DNA of 64,000 nucleotides from positions 26,488,822-26,552,821 of the forward strand of contig NC_134516.1 of assembly GCF_027942865.1 (NCBI RefSeq), written 5' to 3'. How positions within the stretch are numbered: position 1 is the stretch's first letter; every line of letters starts with the position of its first letter. Below the pieces are notes generated by a model. It ran no database searches. It was not told the DNA's origin and was given only the letters and a program-made list of their open reading frames with translations. A program made the position numbers and the translations under genes. This document shows positions 55,250 to 64,000 of the stretch, piece after piece. The DNA is from Odontesthes bonariensis. Its lineage: Eukaryota > Chordata > Actinopteri > Atheriniformes > Atherinopsidae.

Positions 55250-55977
55250 AGCCGCTTTCGGACTGTAGGAACCTTTGGCAGTTCTAATAACCTTTTAATC
55301 CGCGGGGCCGTTTTCTCCCGTGTTCGGACATACAGGAACTCGGGGCTTTCTCCCTTAGTTCCTATAACTATTTAGCTCCTTCTCCGAGGTCGGGTCTCTT
55401 CATGGTTCTATAGAACTAATATAGGGAGGTGTGTGGTGGTCGGTAGCTACGCCCCATGTAATTCTATCACAACTGAAATGTCTCCTCATATAACACAGAC
55501 ACAACCAGCGGGTGTTTAATAAGTTAATTTACACTGGTCTCATTTGTCTGCAGCGCTCTGCTCTCCTTTCTTCCTTCATGAAATAAAAAAGTATTCCTGA
55601 CTCTCTCTGTGAGCTCTTCCAGCCTCGATATTAGACGCCTGATGTGATTGTCCATGATTAATATCACCATCATGCAGACCATAAACACAGTGGCCTCCCC
55701 GCTCTCCATATTAGCTTCTTGGTGGTGTTTTTTCTACTCTCCTTACTTTTACCGTTTTGTTTTGTGTTTGAATGTAGCGCTAAACGGCTAACGGCTAACG
55801 GCTAACACGTCACTGAAGCAGACGGCTGCGTGCGGCGCATCAGTCCCTATCAGGTCCCGACTCATGTGCGAATGCAGACTGAAACAGTTCCGCTGGGGAA
55901 GGATAGTTATCAGAACGAAATTCGAGGAGGGTAGTTCTGATAACTACTTTCTTAGAACTGTCTGTCCGAAAGCGGCT
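55250..55977 (+). mobile_element. Long-TIR transposon family, copy I (728 bp)
   Basis: Ends AGCCGCTTTCGGACTG and, on the other strand, AGCCGCTTTCGGACAG; flanked by TAT on both sides. Contains several nearly complementary blocks and a run of three GGCTAACG units. No transposase found. Confidence 0.82.
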
Positions 55978-56329
55978 TATGAGACAGGTCAGGAGCTCCT
56001 GGTCTTATTGGCCAAGTTTTTCCCCCAAAAATGTATTTTATTTCCTAAACATGAGGCTTTTCTAACTTTAACCCAGTACTTTTAATGTTTTACACCTTTC
56101 GACCAAGTAGTTTTGGAAAAAAAGGTGAAAAACGAATGAAGGAAACAACAGTCTCACAGCAGTTCAAAGACTGGTGTCAAACACAAGTCCCGTGTTTAGG
56201 AGATGGCTGACTATCCTCTGCATCCTTTTTAATCTCCTGACTTGGTCAGTGTTACTTGTTGATAATCCAGCGGTGCTGGATGATGTTTCCTGTTAGTTTT
56301 GGCAGAACTGGTGCTCAGCTGCTGGCACA

Positions 56330-56503
56330 GAGGAATAACTGGCCCAGCAAAGAGCCTCCAACAAATAACCAACCGGATGATCCAGAACTTCCTGCAGCTA
56401 AATAAAGATAAAACAGAGGTCATTGTCAGCTGTTAAAAATCTGAGCTCAGCTTCAGGCTGTGATGTTAAAAAGCACAAACCAAGCAGGAATCTGGGTGTT
56501 ATT
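56330..56503 (+). mobile_element. LINE reverse-transcriptase fragment, left part
   Basis: Degraded L2/CR1-like sequence (CTGCAGCTAAATAAAGATAA then AACAGAGGTCAT = LQLNKDKTEV-type; PSRNLGVI at the break). It continues at 58910 on the other side of copy II. Confidence 0.75.
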
Positions 56504-57001
56504 AGTCGCTTTCGGACAGACCGTTCTAAGAAAGTAGTTATCAGAACTACCCTCCTCGAATTTCGTTCTGATAACTATCCTTCCCCAGCGGAACTGTTTC
56601 AGTCTGCATTCGCACATGAGTCGGGACCTGATAGGGACTGATGCGCCGCGCGCAGCCGTCTGCTTCAGTGACGTGTTAGCCGTTAGCCGTTTAGCGCTAC
56701 ATTCAAACACAAAACAAAACGGTAAAAGTAAGGAGAGAAGAAAAAACACCACCAAGAAGCTCATATGGAGAGTGGGGAGGCCACCGTGTTTATGGTCTGC
56801 ATGATGGTGATATTAATCATGGACAATCACATCAGGCGTCTAATATAGAGGCTGGAAGAGCTCACAGAGAGAGTCAGGAGATACTTTTTCATTTCATGAA
56901 GGAAGAAAGGAGAGCAGAGTGCTGCAGACAAATGAGACCAGTGTAAGTTAACTTATTAAACACCTGCCGGTTGTGTCTGTGTCATATGAGGAAACATTTC
57001 A

Positions 57002-58684
57002 GCCGTTGGTATGCAACCGGCATTCCGACATCCCGTCACTCAGACATGACGCCACTGCGACATCCCGCCATTCCGACACTTTGATACCACCATTCCGACA
57101 CTTTGATACCACCATTCCGACACTTTGATACCACCATTCCGACACTTGTTGGGAGCTATCAGGGTCGGACTGGGAAAAAAAAATCGCTCCCCCCCCTCCC
57201 CAGTAATAATTAGTATCTCCAATCTAATTAAATTAATTAATTAATTAATTAAATAAAAATAAAAAACGGCTATGGGTATTCATCCGCCGCCTTAAAGACG
57301 AACAGCGGCTGGTGGAGTCCCAGTGCCACAGGGCGGCCGGTGGGGACCCACCTCCACCACAGCGGCGCAAGTGGAGGCAGCTGGAGGAGTGCCTTCAGCG
57401 GCTGCGCAGACAGTACAGGCGGGGAGGCAGGACGCTGGAGCATTACTGGAGCGCTGCCGCTGCATCGTAAATTTGGAATAGTAGGCCTGGTTTTAAAATC
57501 GTTGGGTTTTGTGTCCCTGATGTTTGTAGATGTTAATAGATGTTTATATAGGGACAAAAGAAAGCCTACAATTTAGGCGAAATTAATTATTATTATTGTT
57601 TTTTTGTTGCTAATTTGTATTCACCTAATTTTGAATGAAAAGTTAATAAAATGCTGTTGTTGATGTGGATCTTGTTGTTGTGTTGTTTGTTTGCATAGTG
57701 ATTGTATGAGGATTGCACTTTAAGGTGCCCACTGGTTTCTTTAACCGTTGCTCTTTTTACGCTCTTTTTACGAAGTTCTGTGTGAGTTTATCCCTTAAGA
57801 TCGGGGCTCACCTTCCTTTGTGGAGATGTCGACGGGCAATATTTTTAACAACAACAGGTTGCGTGTCTTCCGACAGTTGCAGCCTTGAATGCGCGATGAA
57901 GATTGTAACTCTGCGCACCCCAATTGAAAACTGAAACCAACATTTAAATTTGGTATTCCTTTTGCAGCCACGTGCATTTATCTAACCTGCTGTCCCCTCC
58001 ACAAGCACAAGGCATGCATGAATTAATTGAAGTCATCTCCGATTCTGTGTGGGCCGCAATCTTGTTAATGACTGAAATACGTCATGAAGCTTTTCGTTGA
58101 ATTAGGCCTACATTTGATTTTTATAGGCCTAATATCGAAAAACTTGCACAAGATTTGATCTTTTTTTGCATCTTAACTCCCACGGTAACATGGGCTAAAC
58201 ATTGCATTTGCTGGTTTTCTGGTGCTGTGCTGTCTTTGCGATGCGCATCTCCGCTTCACTTTGACAGCATTCTCAGTGGTTTAAGGTAAAATAAATTGAG
58301 GCAATTGTCACAAAAACAAATAGCATCCGTTTTACACTGCCAAATGAAATATTGCCTACACAACGAGCCCCTCGTCAGCCCTCATCATCAGTAAATTTCC
58401 GAGTGGGTGCGATCAGTCTTGCTTGACTTGCGTGTTGGAATGTCTCTCTCTCGGGCATGTGCAGCCCTATTATTGCATGGCGAGCTGTCCACGCCTGTGG
58501 TGCAGAAATCGCGTGTCGGAATGGTGGTATGTTGAAAAGAAAAAATCATACCGCCATTCCGACAAAAGAAAAAATTAAATTCGGAATGACGGGACGTTTC
58601 ATTTCTTAAAAAAATGTCACCATTCCGACAATTGAACGTCAATGTCGGAATGTCGGTATGTCGGAATGGCAGCATGTAACCTCA
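57002..58684. mobile_element. Unclassified element nested in copy II (~1.68 kb)
   Basis: Present in copy II but absent from copy I, whose sequence runs uninterrupted (ATTTCAGTTGTGATAG). The left end has GGTATGCAACCGGCATTCCGACA, the right end on the other strand GGTTACATGCTGCCATTCCGACA; TCAG lies at both outer junctions. Both ends are full of ATTCCGACA repeats. A short frame at 57277-57471 (RRLKDEQRLVESQCHR.., RRKWRQLEECLQRLRRQYRR, LEHYWSAAAAS) ends in a stop and looks like the C-terminus of a basic protein, but I cannot name it. 57480-58380 holds nothing that I can assign. Confidence 0.65.
57063..57150. repeat. 22-bp tandem repeat
   Basis: CCATTCCGACACTTTGATAC(CA) three to four times, within the left end of the nested element. 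Confidence 0.93.
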
Positions 58685-58909
58685 GCTGTGATAGCATGAC
58701 ATGGGGCGTAGCTACCGACCACCACACACCTTCGTTAGATTAGTTCTATAGAACTATGAAAAGACCCGACCTCGGAGAAGGAGCTAAATAGTAATAGGAA
58801 CTAAGGCAGAAAGCCCCGAGTTCCTGTATGTCCGAACACGGGAGAAAACGGCCCCGCGGATTAAAAGGTTATTAGAACTGCCAAAGGTTCCTACAGTCCG
58901 AAAGCGGCT

Positions 58910-59060
58910 ATTATGGACTCAGAGCTGAGCTTCAGCAGCCAGATCAGGTCAGTTAGGAAGTCAGCCGACTATCACCTGGAGAATATTTCCAGGATTAAAG
59001 GACTTCCTTCCCTGGTTACCTGTCAGATTTTATTACTCATTTTAAAAGCTTTGAATAGTT
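58910..59060 (+). mobile_element. LINE reverse-transcriptase fragment, right part
   Basis: Continuation of 56330-56503: MDSELSFSSQIRSVRKSADY then HLENISRIKGLPSLV, the region after the RT catalytic core of L2/CR1-like elements. Confidence 0.78.
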
Positions 59061-59521
59061 GGACGGTTGCCTCTGTCTATGATCTGTGAACTCCTTACTC
59101 CCCTGATTGCTGCTCACACGGCCCACTGTTTAATATAACTGAGCTGTTCATTAGATGGAAATGAATCCCTGCATACTCCTAAAAATCACTTTATTTTGAG
59201 GCTTTTTCTTCAAATTAAAACCCCACTTTCATAATTACTCGGGACTCTTTGTAAAATGCAAATAAAACCAGAAAGATATGATCTTAGAACTATTAACAAG
59301 TTCTATCTAATTAGAAATAGTGCAAGTTCAGTGCCATCTGTTGGTTTCCTTAGCGAGGAAATAGTTTTTGAATTGCTCTGTATGAATGAATTGGATTCAT
59401 TCTGAATTGAATGAATTGGATTATAATTACAATGAATTGAACTCCAATTGGCCTGAATTGGACTTTATTACTGAAGTGCCCTGAGATGACATTTGTTGTA
59501 ATTGTAATAGTTTATTTTGGC
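59061..59521. other. No gene seen
   Basis: AT-rich sequence; repeated GAATTGGATT/AATGAATTG motifs near 59390-59460. Confidence 0.5.
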
Positions 59522-60030
59522 AACATTTGAAACAAACTGACATTATTCTGTCTTGGGAAACACTGCTGGTGGAAAACATGATACTGGCTGCTGAAAAACT
59601 GGCAGAAGTGGACCTTCCAACGTGACAGTGACAGGAAGTAATCAGCTGAAGTCGTCCAGAGATTAACAGAGAACACAAATCAACATTCTGGAATCCGGAC
59701 TTCACTTCCATCCAGAATCTGTGGTTGGAACCACAGACCAGAAGAGACAGAACAGAAGCCTTCACAAAGCTGTGATGTCATCACTGTAGTGACATCACAA
59801 TCGATGTCATCTCTGATCTTGTATGACATCACAAAGTTTATACAGGCCAGACATTTTCACTGCTTTTTCACAGCTGGTCAGGAGTTTATCTGAAGAAACA
59901 CGTCCAGTTTCTGAAGCAGATTTGAAAGTCACAGCAAACGGTTTTCACATCGCCTAAAAAACACTTAGTTACTATCTTAAATAGTCATTTTAACAAGCAC
60001 TTAGAAACAACGCTTACTTACTATCTTAAA
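59522..60030. repeat. Duplicated segment, copy 3 of 3
   Basis: Same orientation as 18750-19215 and nearly identical; extends further on the right than copy 2. Confidence 0.9.
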
Positions 60031-60067
60031 AAAATGTGATTTTAAGTACTCATAAACAACAAGCAAA

Positions 60068-60897
60068 ATGAGTCAAACCAAGAAACCATCTCCTCCACTT
60101 CAGTGGTGTGACATGGCAGACGACGATTTGCCCGAGGGTTTCTACACGTGTCCCATTACTTTTGGCAGTAAGGAAAGTTATGAGGAACCCAGCAACTGTT
60201 GGAAAAAGAACAACCCCAGGTCTCTGCTGCAGCTGGGACTCCTCACTCAGAGGATGTCCAGCTCCTGCAGGATCATCTCCAGGCCTCCGTAGTTCCTCCA
60301 GTCAAGTGGAAGTTTCCAGTTTCACAAACCGAGGGGATTCCCTCTAACGCCTCTGCTGCCGACCGAGATTATGGATCAGAGAAATGACAGAACTCTGACC
60401 GACAGAAGAATGACTAGATCAGCTATTTATAGCATGGGATGGATATTCTGAGGACAAAGCTGCTGAAGAAACATTTCTTTCTGACAGGAGAAAAAGACAG
60501 AAGAGTGGCAGCAGAGAGCGGCTGCTCCATGACTGAGGAAAAACTAAAGAAGGTGCAAAACTGTTTGACGTGTGAGCGGCATCTCCGTCAAAAGTGTGAG
60601 CAGGAGCTCAAGCAGTGCAACCGAGTCACTGCAGGATTGTGTGAAACTCTGAAAGCAGCAGCAGCAGAAAGTGAATATCAGTCAGTTCTGAAAGAGGTAG
60701 AGAGCTGGAAAGAGCAACTGAAAGAAAAGAGCCACGTTGGTGGAGCGGAACTCTCTCTTAGATTAGCCAGAACTATCGAGAAAAGCCAGGCTTTCTGCGA
60801 ATCCAGCTTTGTGGAACACCCCTCAGGACTTCCAAAACTTCCAGACTTCCAAACTGGGATCCAGTTCCTGCTCTTTATTCTTTCATCAGTTATCTGA
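60068..60897 (+). pseudogene. Coiled-coil gene fragment, copy 2 with 5' exon-like start
   Basis: ATG at 60068 begins MSQTKKPSPPLQWCDMADDD and LPEGFYTCPITFGSKESYEE; the frame then appears to shift near 60197, after which a plausible continuation reads SEDVQLLQDHLQASVVPPVK then WKFPVSQTEGIPSNAS to a stop at 60385. A third frame at 60439-60897 (MDILRTKLLKKHFF..) encodes the coiled coil shared with 19642-20106. The parts lie in different frames without obvious splice sites, so this is a decayed or mis-assembled gene. Function unknown. Confidence 0.4.
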
Positions 60898-60904
60898 ACC
60901 ATGT

Positions 60905-60978
60905 GGCGCTGTGGCTTAGTTGGTCAAAGTGCCTGTCTCGTAAACAGGAGATCTTGGGTTCAAATCCCAGCAGTGCCT
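60905..60978 (+). tRNA. tRNA-Thr(CGT)
   Basis: 74 nt, loop CTCGTAA gives CGT; acceptor GGCGCTG/CAGTGCC with one wobble; T-loop TTCAAAT. Confidence 0.9.
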
Positions 60979-61239
60979 GTGGGCCTTCAGAGCTAGCTAT
61001 GACTTAGTGTGAGAATCTGTTGTTAGCAGAGTTCTACTGAATTCTTTGCATTGTTGGTCTTCATCCAATGATGGACCTTTCAATGAGCATCATGGTTATT
61101 ATGAGTCTGTTCTTTGGTCAGACTTCATAAAAAAGTTTTTTAGAAGTCACAGTTAGTTTTGGGAGAGTCTCTGGAACTCATTTCCTGAAATTGATCCAGC
61201 TCCATCTCTTTATTCCTTCATCAGTTTTACAAACCATGA

Positions 61240-61313
61240 GGCGCTGTGGCTTAGTTGGTCAAAGTGCCTGTCTAGTAAACAGAAGATCCTGGGTTCATAT
61301 CCCAGCAGTGCCT
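61240..61313 (+). tRNA. tRNA-Thr(AGT)
   Basis: 74 nt, 335 bp after the previous copy; anticodon AGT. T-loop TTCATAT and one anticodon-stem mismatch, so perhaps weakened. Confidence 0.8.
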
Positions 61314-61357
61314 GTGGGCCTTCAGAGCAAGCTATGACTTTTCACTGGTCCACTTAA

Positions 61358-61593
61358 AGCTGCAGTCGGCAAGTTTTCAAAATTCCGAGTCTAAGGTCGG
61401 AAAATTTGAACTGACACAACTTTCAGGTCCCTCCCTCAACCTCTAACAAGCTCCGAATTGCCCCCCAAACCCCTCCCCCTCTGTGGACGAGGTTGTGCAC
61501 ATGAGTTCACACCAGTGCAGGGCTCTCAAGTTTGCTTGGAGTGAGATTCGGGCGGGGCAGGGGCCGGGCCATGTGCGTGGGGGGGTTTCTTTC

Positions 61594-61631
<38 letters not shown>

Positions 61632-63015
61632 TCCCTTGCAGTATCCCATCGCCATAAACTAGCTACTTAAAGAACAAAGAAATTGTTTTATTTATACCAA
61701 AATCACAAATCTTCACTTTTACACTAAATTCTGCTATATTTGAAAATAAATTGTTTTAGGTATGCAAAGTCTTAACAAACAAAAAAAACAGACAAATTAA
61801 ATTAAGAAAAACAAACATAACCCCAAATGGGCCCCTTGAGCAGTCCCTCTCTGTGTGTGTTTGTTTATGAGTGTTGTTGTAAGTGTTTGTGGCAGATTTT
61901 GATGCTTGATGACTGATATTGGGGGCTCCCATTTAAAGCACTGTGGCTCAATGTCAGCCATTTTCAGTCATGATGGATGACAGAGTTCCATTCAGAGCCA
62001 ACGTGTTCCTGGTCTTGGTTTTATTGAGCCCCACCATGGAAAAAACCCTCTCTGCATCAGCATTTCAGTGCGGCAGAACTAATACCAGTTTGGCAATTGT
62101 AGATAGCCTTATTGGGAATCTGCTCATACCAGTCACCTTTGAAAAGAATTAACCACGGAAGCCTAATTACACTCCTACATATTTTTCATTTTTCATTAAG
62201 TTGCTCATGTCAAAGGGTGTGTGCTGAATATTTAGGTCTACCACGCCAACGAACACTTTAACCGGCAGGTATTGGTCTTTTACAAGGAGTAGGAAAACTA
62301 TAGTAACTAATAAAAGATTCAAATAAATGAAGATATGACCTGCTGAAGATCCTGACGGTTCTCTTCCACCTCCAGCTCGTCTACAACTTCTGCACGCATT
62401 CAGAGCATAATAGGCCATGTCCGCTGTGCATTCATGGGACGCGTGCTTGCGGCTGAAAGCTATTTCAGACCCGGCAACAAGAAATTCTGTTTTCTGATTG
62501 GCTGAGAAATTCTATTTTGTGATTTGCCGATGGGTTGCTAAATCAAGACAGCTGTACCAGAGCTATAGTTCTGAGCTGTACGAGCGCACAGTAACCTGCC
62601 ATTGACTCGTTTATAGTATCGGCCATTAGAATTTCTGTGCGACGAAGTTGATCATTTCTCAGCGTGAGAAATGGCATGTGTGGCGTGTGAGCGTGTGAAC
62701 TTGTTGAAATGCGTGTGTCTCACGCTCATTGCGTGAGACTTGAGAGCCCTGCACCAGTGTGAGCGCACACAAGCTGGGGCAGACTCACGCTCAGCAGCGT
62801 GTGCACAAGCTGTGATTGACAGGTAGGATTCCTCCACCCTAACGTGATTGGTTAAAAACAGCCGGGAGCGCTCGGTTTTTGCAAGCATGATTACAGGCTT
62901 CAGAGGGAGCTACAGATTTCGTTATTTTTCCTAAACAGCCTATTTAATATTCTACTTCCAGAATCCCATGACAGTTCAAGCTAATATGACTAAAAAAAAG
63001 TTGCCGACTGCCGCT
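61358..63015. mobile_element. TTAA-targeting MITE, AGCTGCAGTC family, copy 2, with nested hAT
   Basis: Left end AGCTGCAGTCGGCAAG after TTAA (61354-61357), right end ..TTGCCGACTGCCGCT before TTAA (63016-63019). Copy 1 of the duplicated segment shows the empty target at 20152-20166 (CCACTTAATGAATG). Without the hAT insert, it is about 420 bp long. Confidence 0.88.
61518..62751 (-). mobile_element. hAT element remnant (1234 bp) with 8-bp TSD
   Basis: CAGGGCTCTCAAGT at the left and ACTTGAGAGCCCTG at the right; CACCAGTG duplicated at 61510-61517 and 62752-62759. On the minus strand near 62065-61950, AERVFSMVGLNKTKTRNTLA then LNGTLSSIMTENG matches the C-terminal dimerisation region of hAT transposases. 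The rest of the transposase is gone. A long G run is at 61611-61631. Confidence 0.92.
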
Positions 63016-63019
63016 TTAA

Positions 63020-63404
63020 AGCTGTCGTCGGCAACTTTTTTTAGAATATTAAATAGGCTGTTTAGGAAAAATCCCGAATTCTGTAGCTCCCTCTGAAGCC
63101 TGTAATCATGCTTGCAAAAATTGAGCGCTCCCGGCTGTTTTTAACCAACGTTAGGTTTATTATTTATCTATTATGTGAGCAGAACAGTCACCAACCACGT
63201 CTTCCATGCTGAGCATGAGTCTACCCCCAGCTTGTGTGCGCGCACACTGGTGTGAACTCACGTGCAGAACCTTGTCCACAGAGGGGGAGGGGTTTGGGGG
63301 GCGATTCGGAGCTTGTTAGAGGTTGGGGGAGGGACCTGAAAGTTGTATCAGTTCGAATTTTCCGACTTTAGACTCGGAATTTTGAAAACCTGCCGACGGC
63401 AGCT
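63020..63404. mobile_element. TTAA-targeting MITE, AGCTGCAGTC family, copy 3 (385 bp, inverted)
   Basis: Inverted copy of the preceding MITE, sharing the TTAA at 63016-63019 and bounded by TTAA 63405-63408. It carries the uninterrupted CACTGGTGTGAACTCA site where the neighbour has the hAT insert. Confidence 0.88.
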
Positions 63405-63408
63405 TTAA

Positions 63409-64000
63409 TGAAAGTGCGTATAAATAGCACACACCTTTTAAAGTCTCATTTATGCCTATTTTATACTTTCAGAGTGTAATTTTCCTCCGTTCACTTAACA
63501 TGTCAAATGGTTAGGGTAGGCCTACAGTACGGTGGAGGTTCTCCTCCTGTCACACTACATAACATCAAAATGAACATACAAACCGTGAAATAGTCAGAGT
63601 TAGAGTAAAAGCTGAGGGCAGGACGTCATTTCCTTGAAATATGTAGCGGAAAATAATAAGCAAAAGCATTAAAGAAGCCTTGTAAAAACACAGTAAATGA
63701 CTTGGCGTGTAATAAGTACACCGCTTCATGAGATCTGGCTGTAACTGGTGAAAGTGACTTCCTCATGAACACCAGGGTCTGAGTTGAAAACCCAACAATA
63801 TCTGCAAAATATGATGAAGTTTTGAACCAATTTGAGGCACTTCTACTCATGGCTTTAACTATTCTTGAGGTAGAGAATCACAAAAACCACTTCCTGAGGT
63901 GGCTCCAGTTCCTGCTCTTTATTCTTTCATCAGTTTTATGAGCCATGCGGCGCTGTGGCTTAGTTGGTCAAAGTGCCTGTCTAGTAAACAGGAGATCCTG
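63409..64000. repeat. Duplicate of 20160-20750
   Basis: Nearly identical in order and orientation, ending in a tRNA-Thr gene cut by the window edge. Confidence 0.9.
63949..64000 (+). tRNA. tRNA-Thr(AGT), cut by window end
   Basis: First 52 nt of a tRNA-Thr with anticodon AGT and paired anticodon stem CCTGT/ACAGG; T arm lies beyond the window. Confidence 0.85.

Larger units (their letters stand above)
56504..58909 (-). mobile_element. Long-TIR transposon family, copy II, with nested insertion
   Basis: Inverted relative to copy I: begins AGTCGCTTTCGGACAGACC and ends in GTCCGAAAGCGGCT. Flanked by ATT on both sides; joining the flanks (GGGTGTTATT + ATGGACTC) restores LINE coding sequence NLGVIMDSEL, which proves the 3-bp duplication. 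The body matches copy I except for an added block at 57002-58684. Confidence 0.88.

Noticed and set aside
59427-59765. 112-codon minus-strand frame present in three copies (KASVLSLLVCGSNHR..)
   Set aside because: Copies are nearly identical recent duplicates, so openness in all three gives no independent support; the opposite strand is equally plausible as non-coding.

Overview
This is repeat-rich nuclear DNA of a teleost fish. Eukaryotic tRNA genes, fish L2, L1, hAT, PIF-Harbinger, Tc1 and TTAA-targeting elements, spliced genes with TATA boxes, and T-cell-receptor V segments with recombination signals all point this way. No prokaryotic, plasmid or CRISPR structure is visible.

Layout. (1) 1-4275: tandem array of 11 tRNA-Ser genes, unit about 385 bp, minus strand, anticodons AGA and TGA mixed. 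(2) 4276-7351: PIF-Harbinger remnant, then hAT-like and Harbinger-like debris. (3) 7352-18120: array of about 920 bp units, each with tRNA-Gln, a degenerate tRNA-Asp-like element and tRNA-Val. It is split by a 5'-truncated L2 LINE (9925-11310), a 1986 bp tandem duplication (11335-15745) and a MITE. (4) 18121-21060: SINE and LINE tails, a duplicated coiled-coil gene fragment and tRNA-Thr genes. (5) 21061-24640: transposon debris, including an internally deleted Harbinger. (6) 24740-28519: cluster of T-cell receptor beta-like V segments on the minus strand: two open V exons with 23-spacer RSSs, two damaged V exons and one orphan leader exon. (7) 28690-31100: L1 3' end and a CAB39-like exon. (8) 31147-36058: three tRNA-Leu(CAA)/tRNA-Lys(CTT) pairs repeating at exactly 1428 bp. 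(9) 36059-42640: L2 tail, Harbinger Myb-like gene, a long gene-poor stretch, LINE endonuclease fragment, C2H2 zinc-finger fragment and Tc1 fragment. (10) 42640-44880: inverted copy of region 3-4 material, with Gln and Asp-like tRNAs. (11) 46348-53410: a MITE, then two convergent spliced genes for small secreted, low-complexity proteins that I do not recognise. They share intron phases 2 and 1; one appears to use a GC-AG intron. (12) 53774-59050: piggyBac-like and TTAA MITEs and a long-TIR transposon family with 3-bp target duplications, one copy inserted in a LINE and itself carrying another element. (13) 59520-64000: second copy of region 4, with tRNA-Thr genes and a nested hAT-in-MITE structure.

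The clearest host genes are the tRNAs, the V segments and the two secreted-protein genes. Most of the rest is mobile DNA, and the repeated units supply several internal empty sites that prove insertion boundaries.
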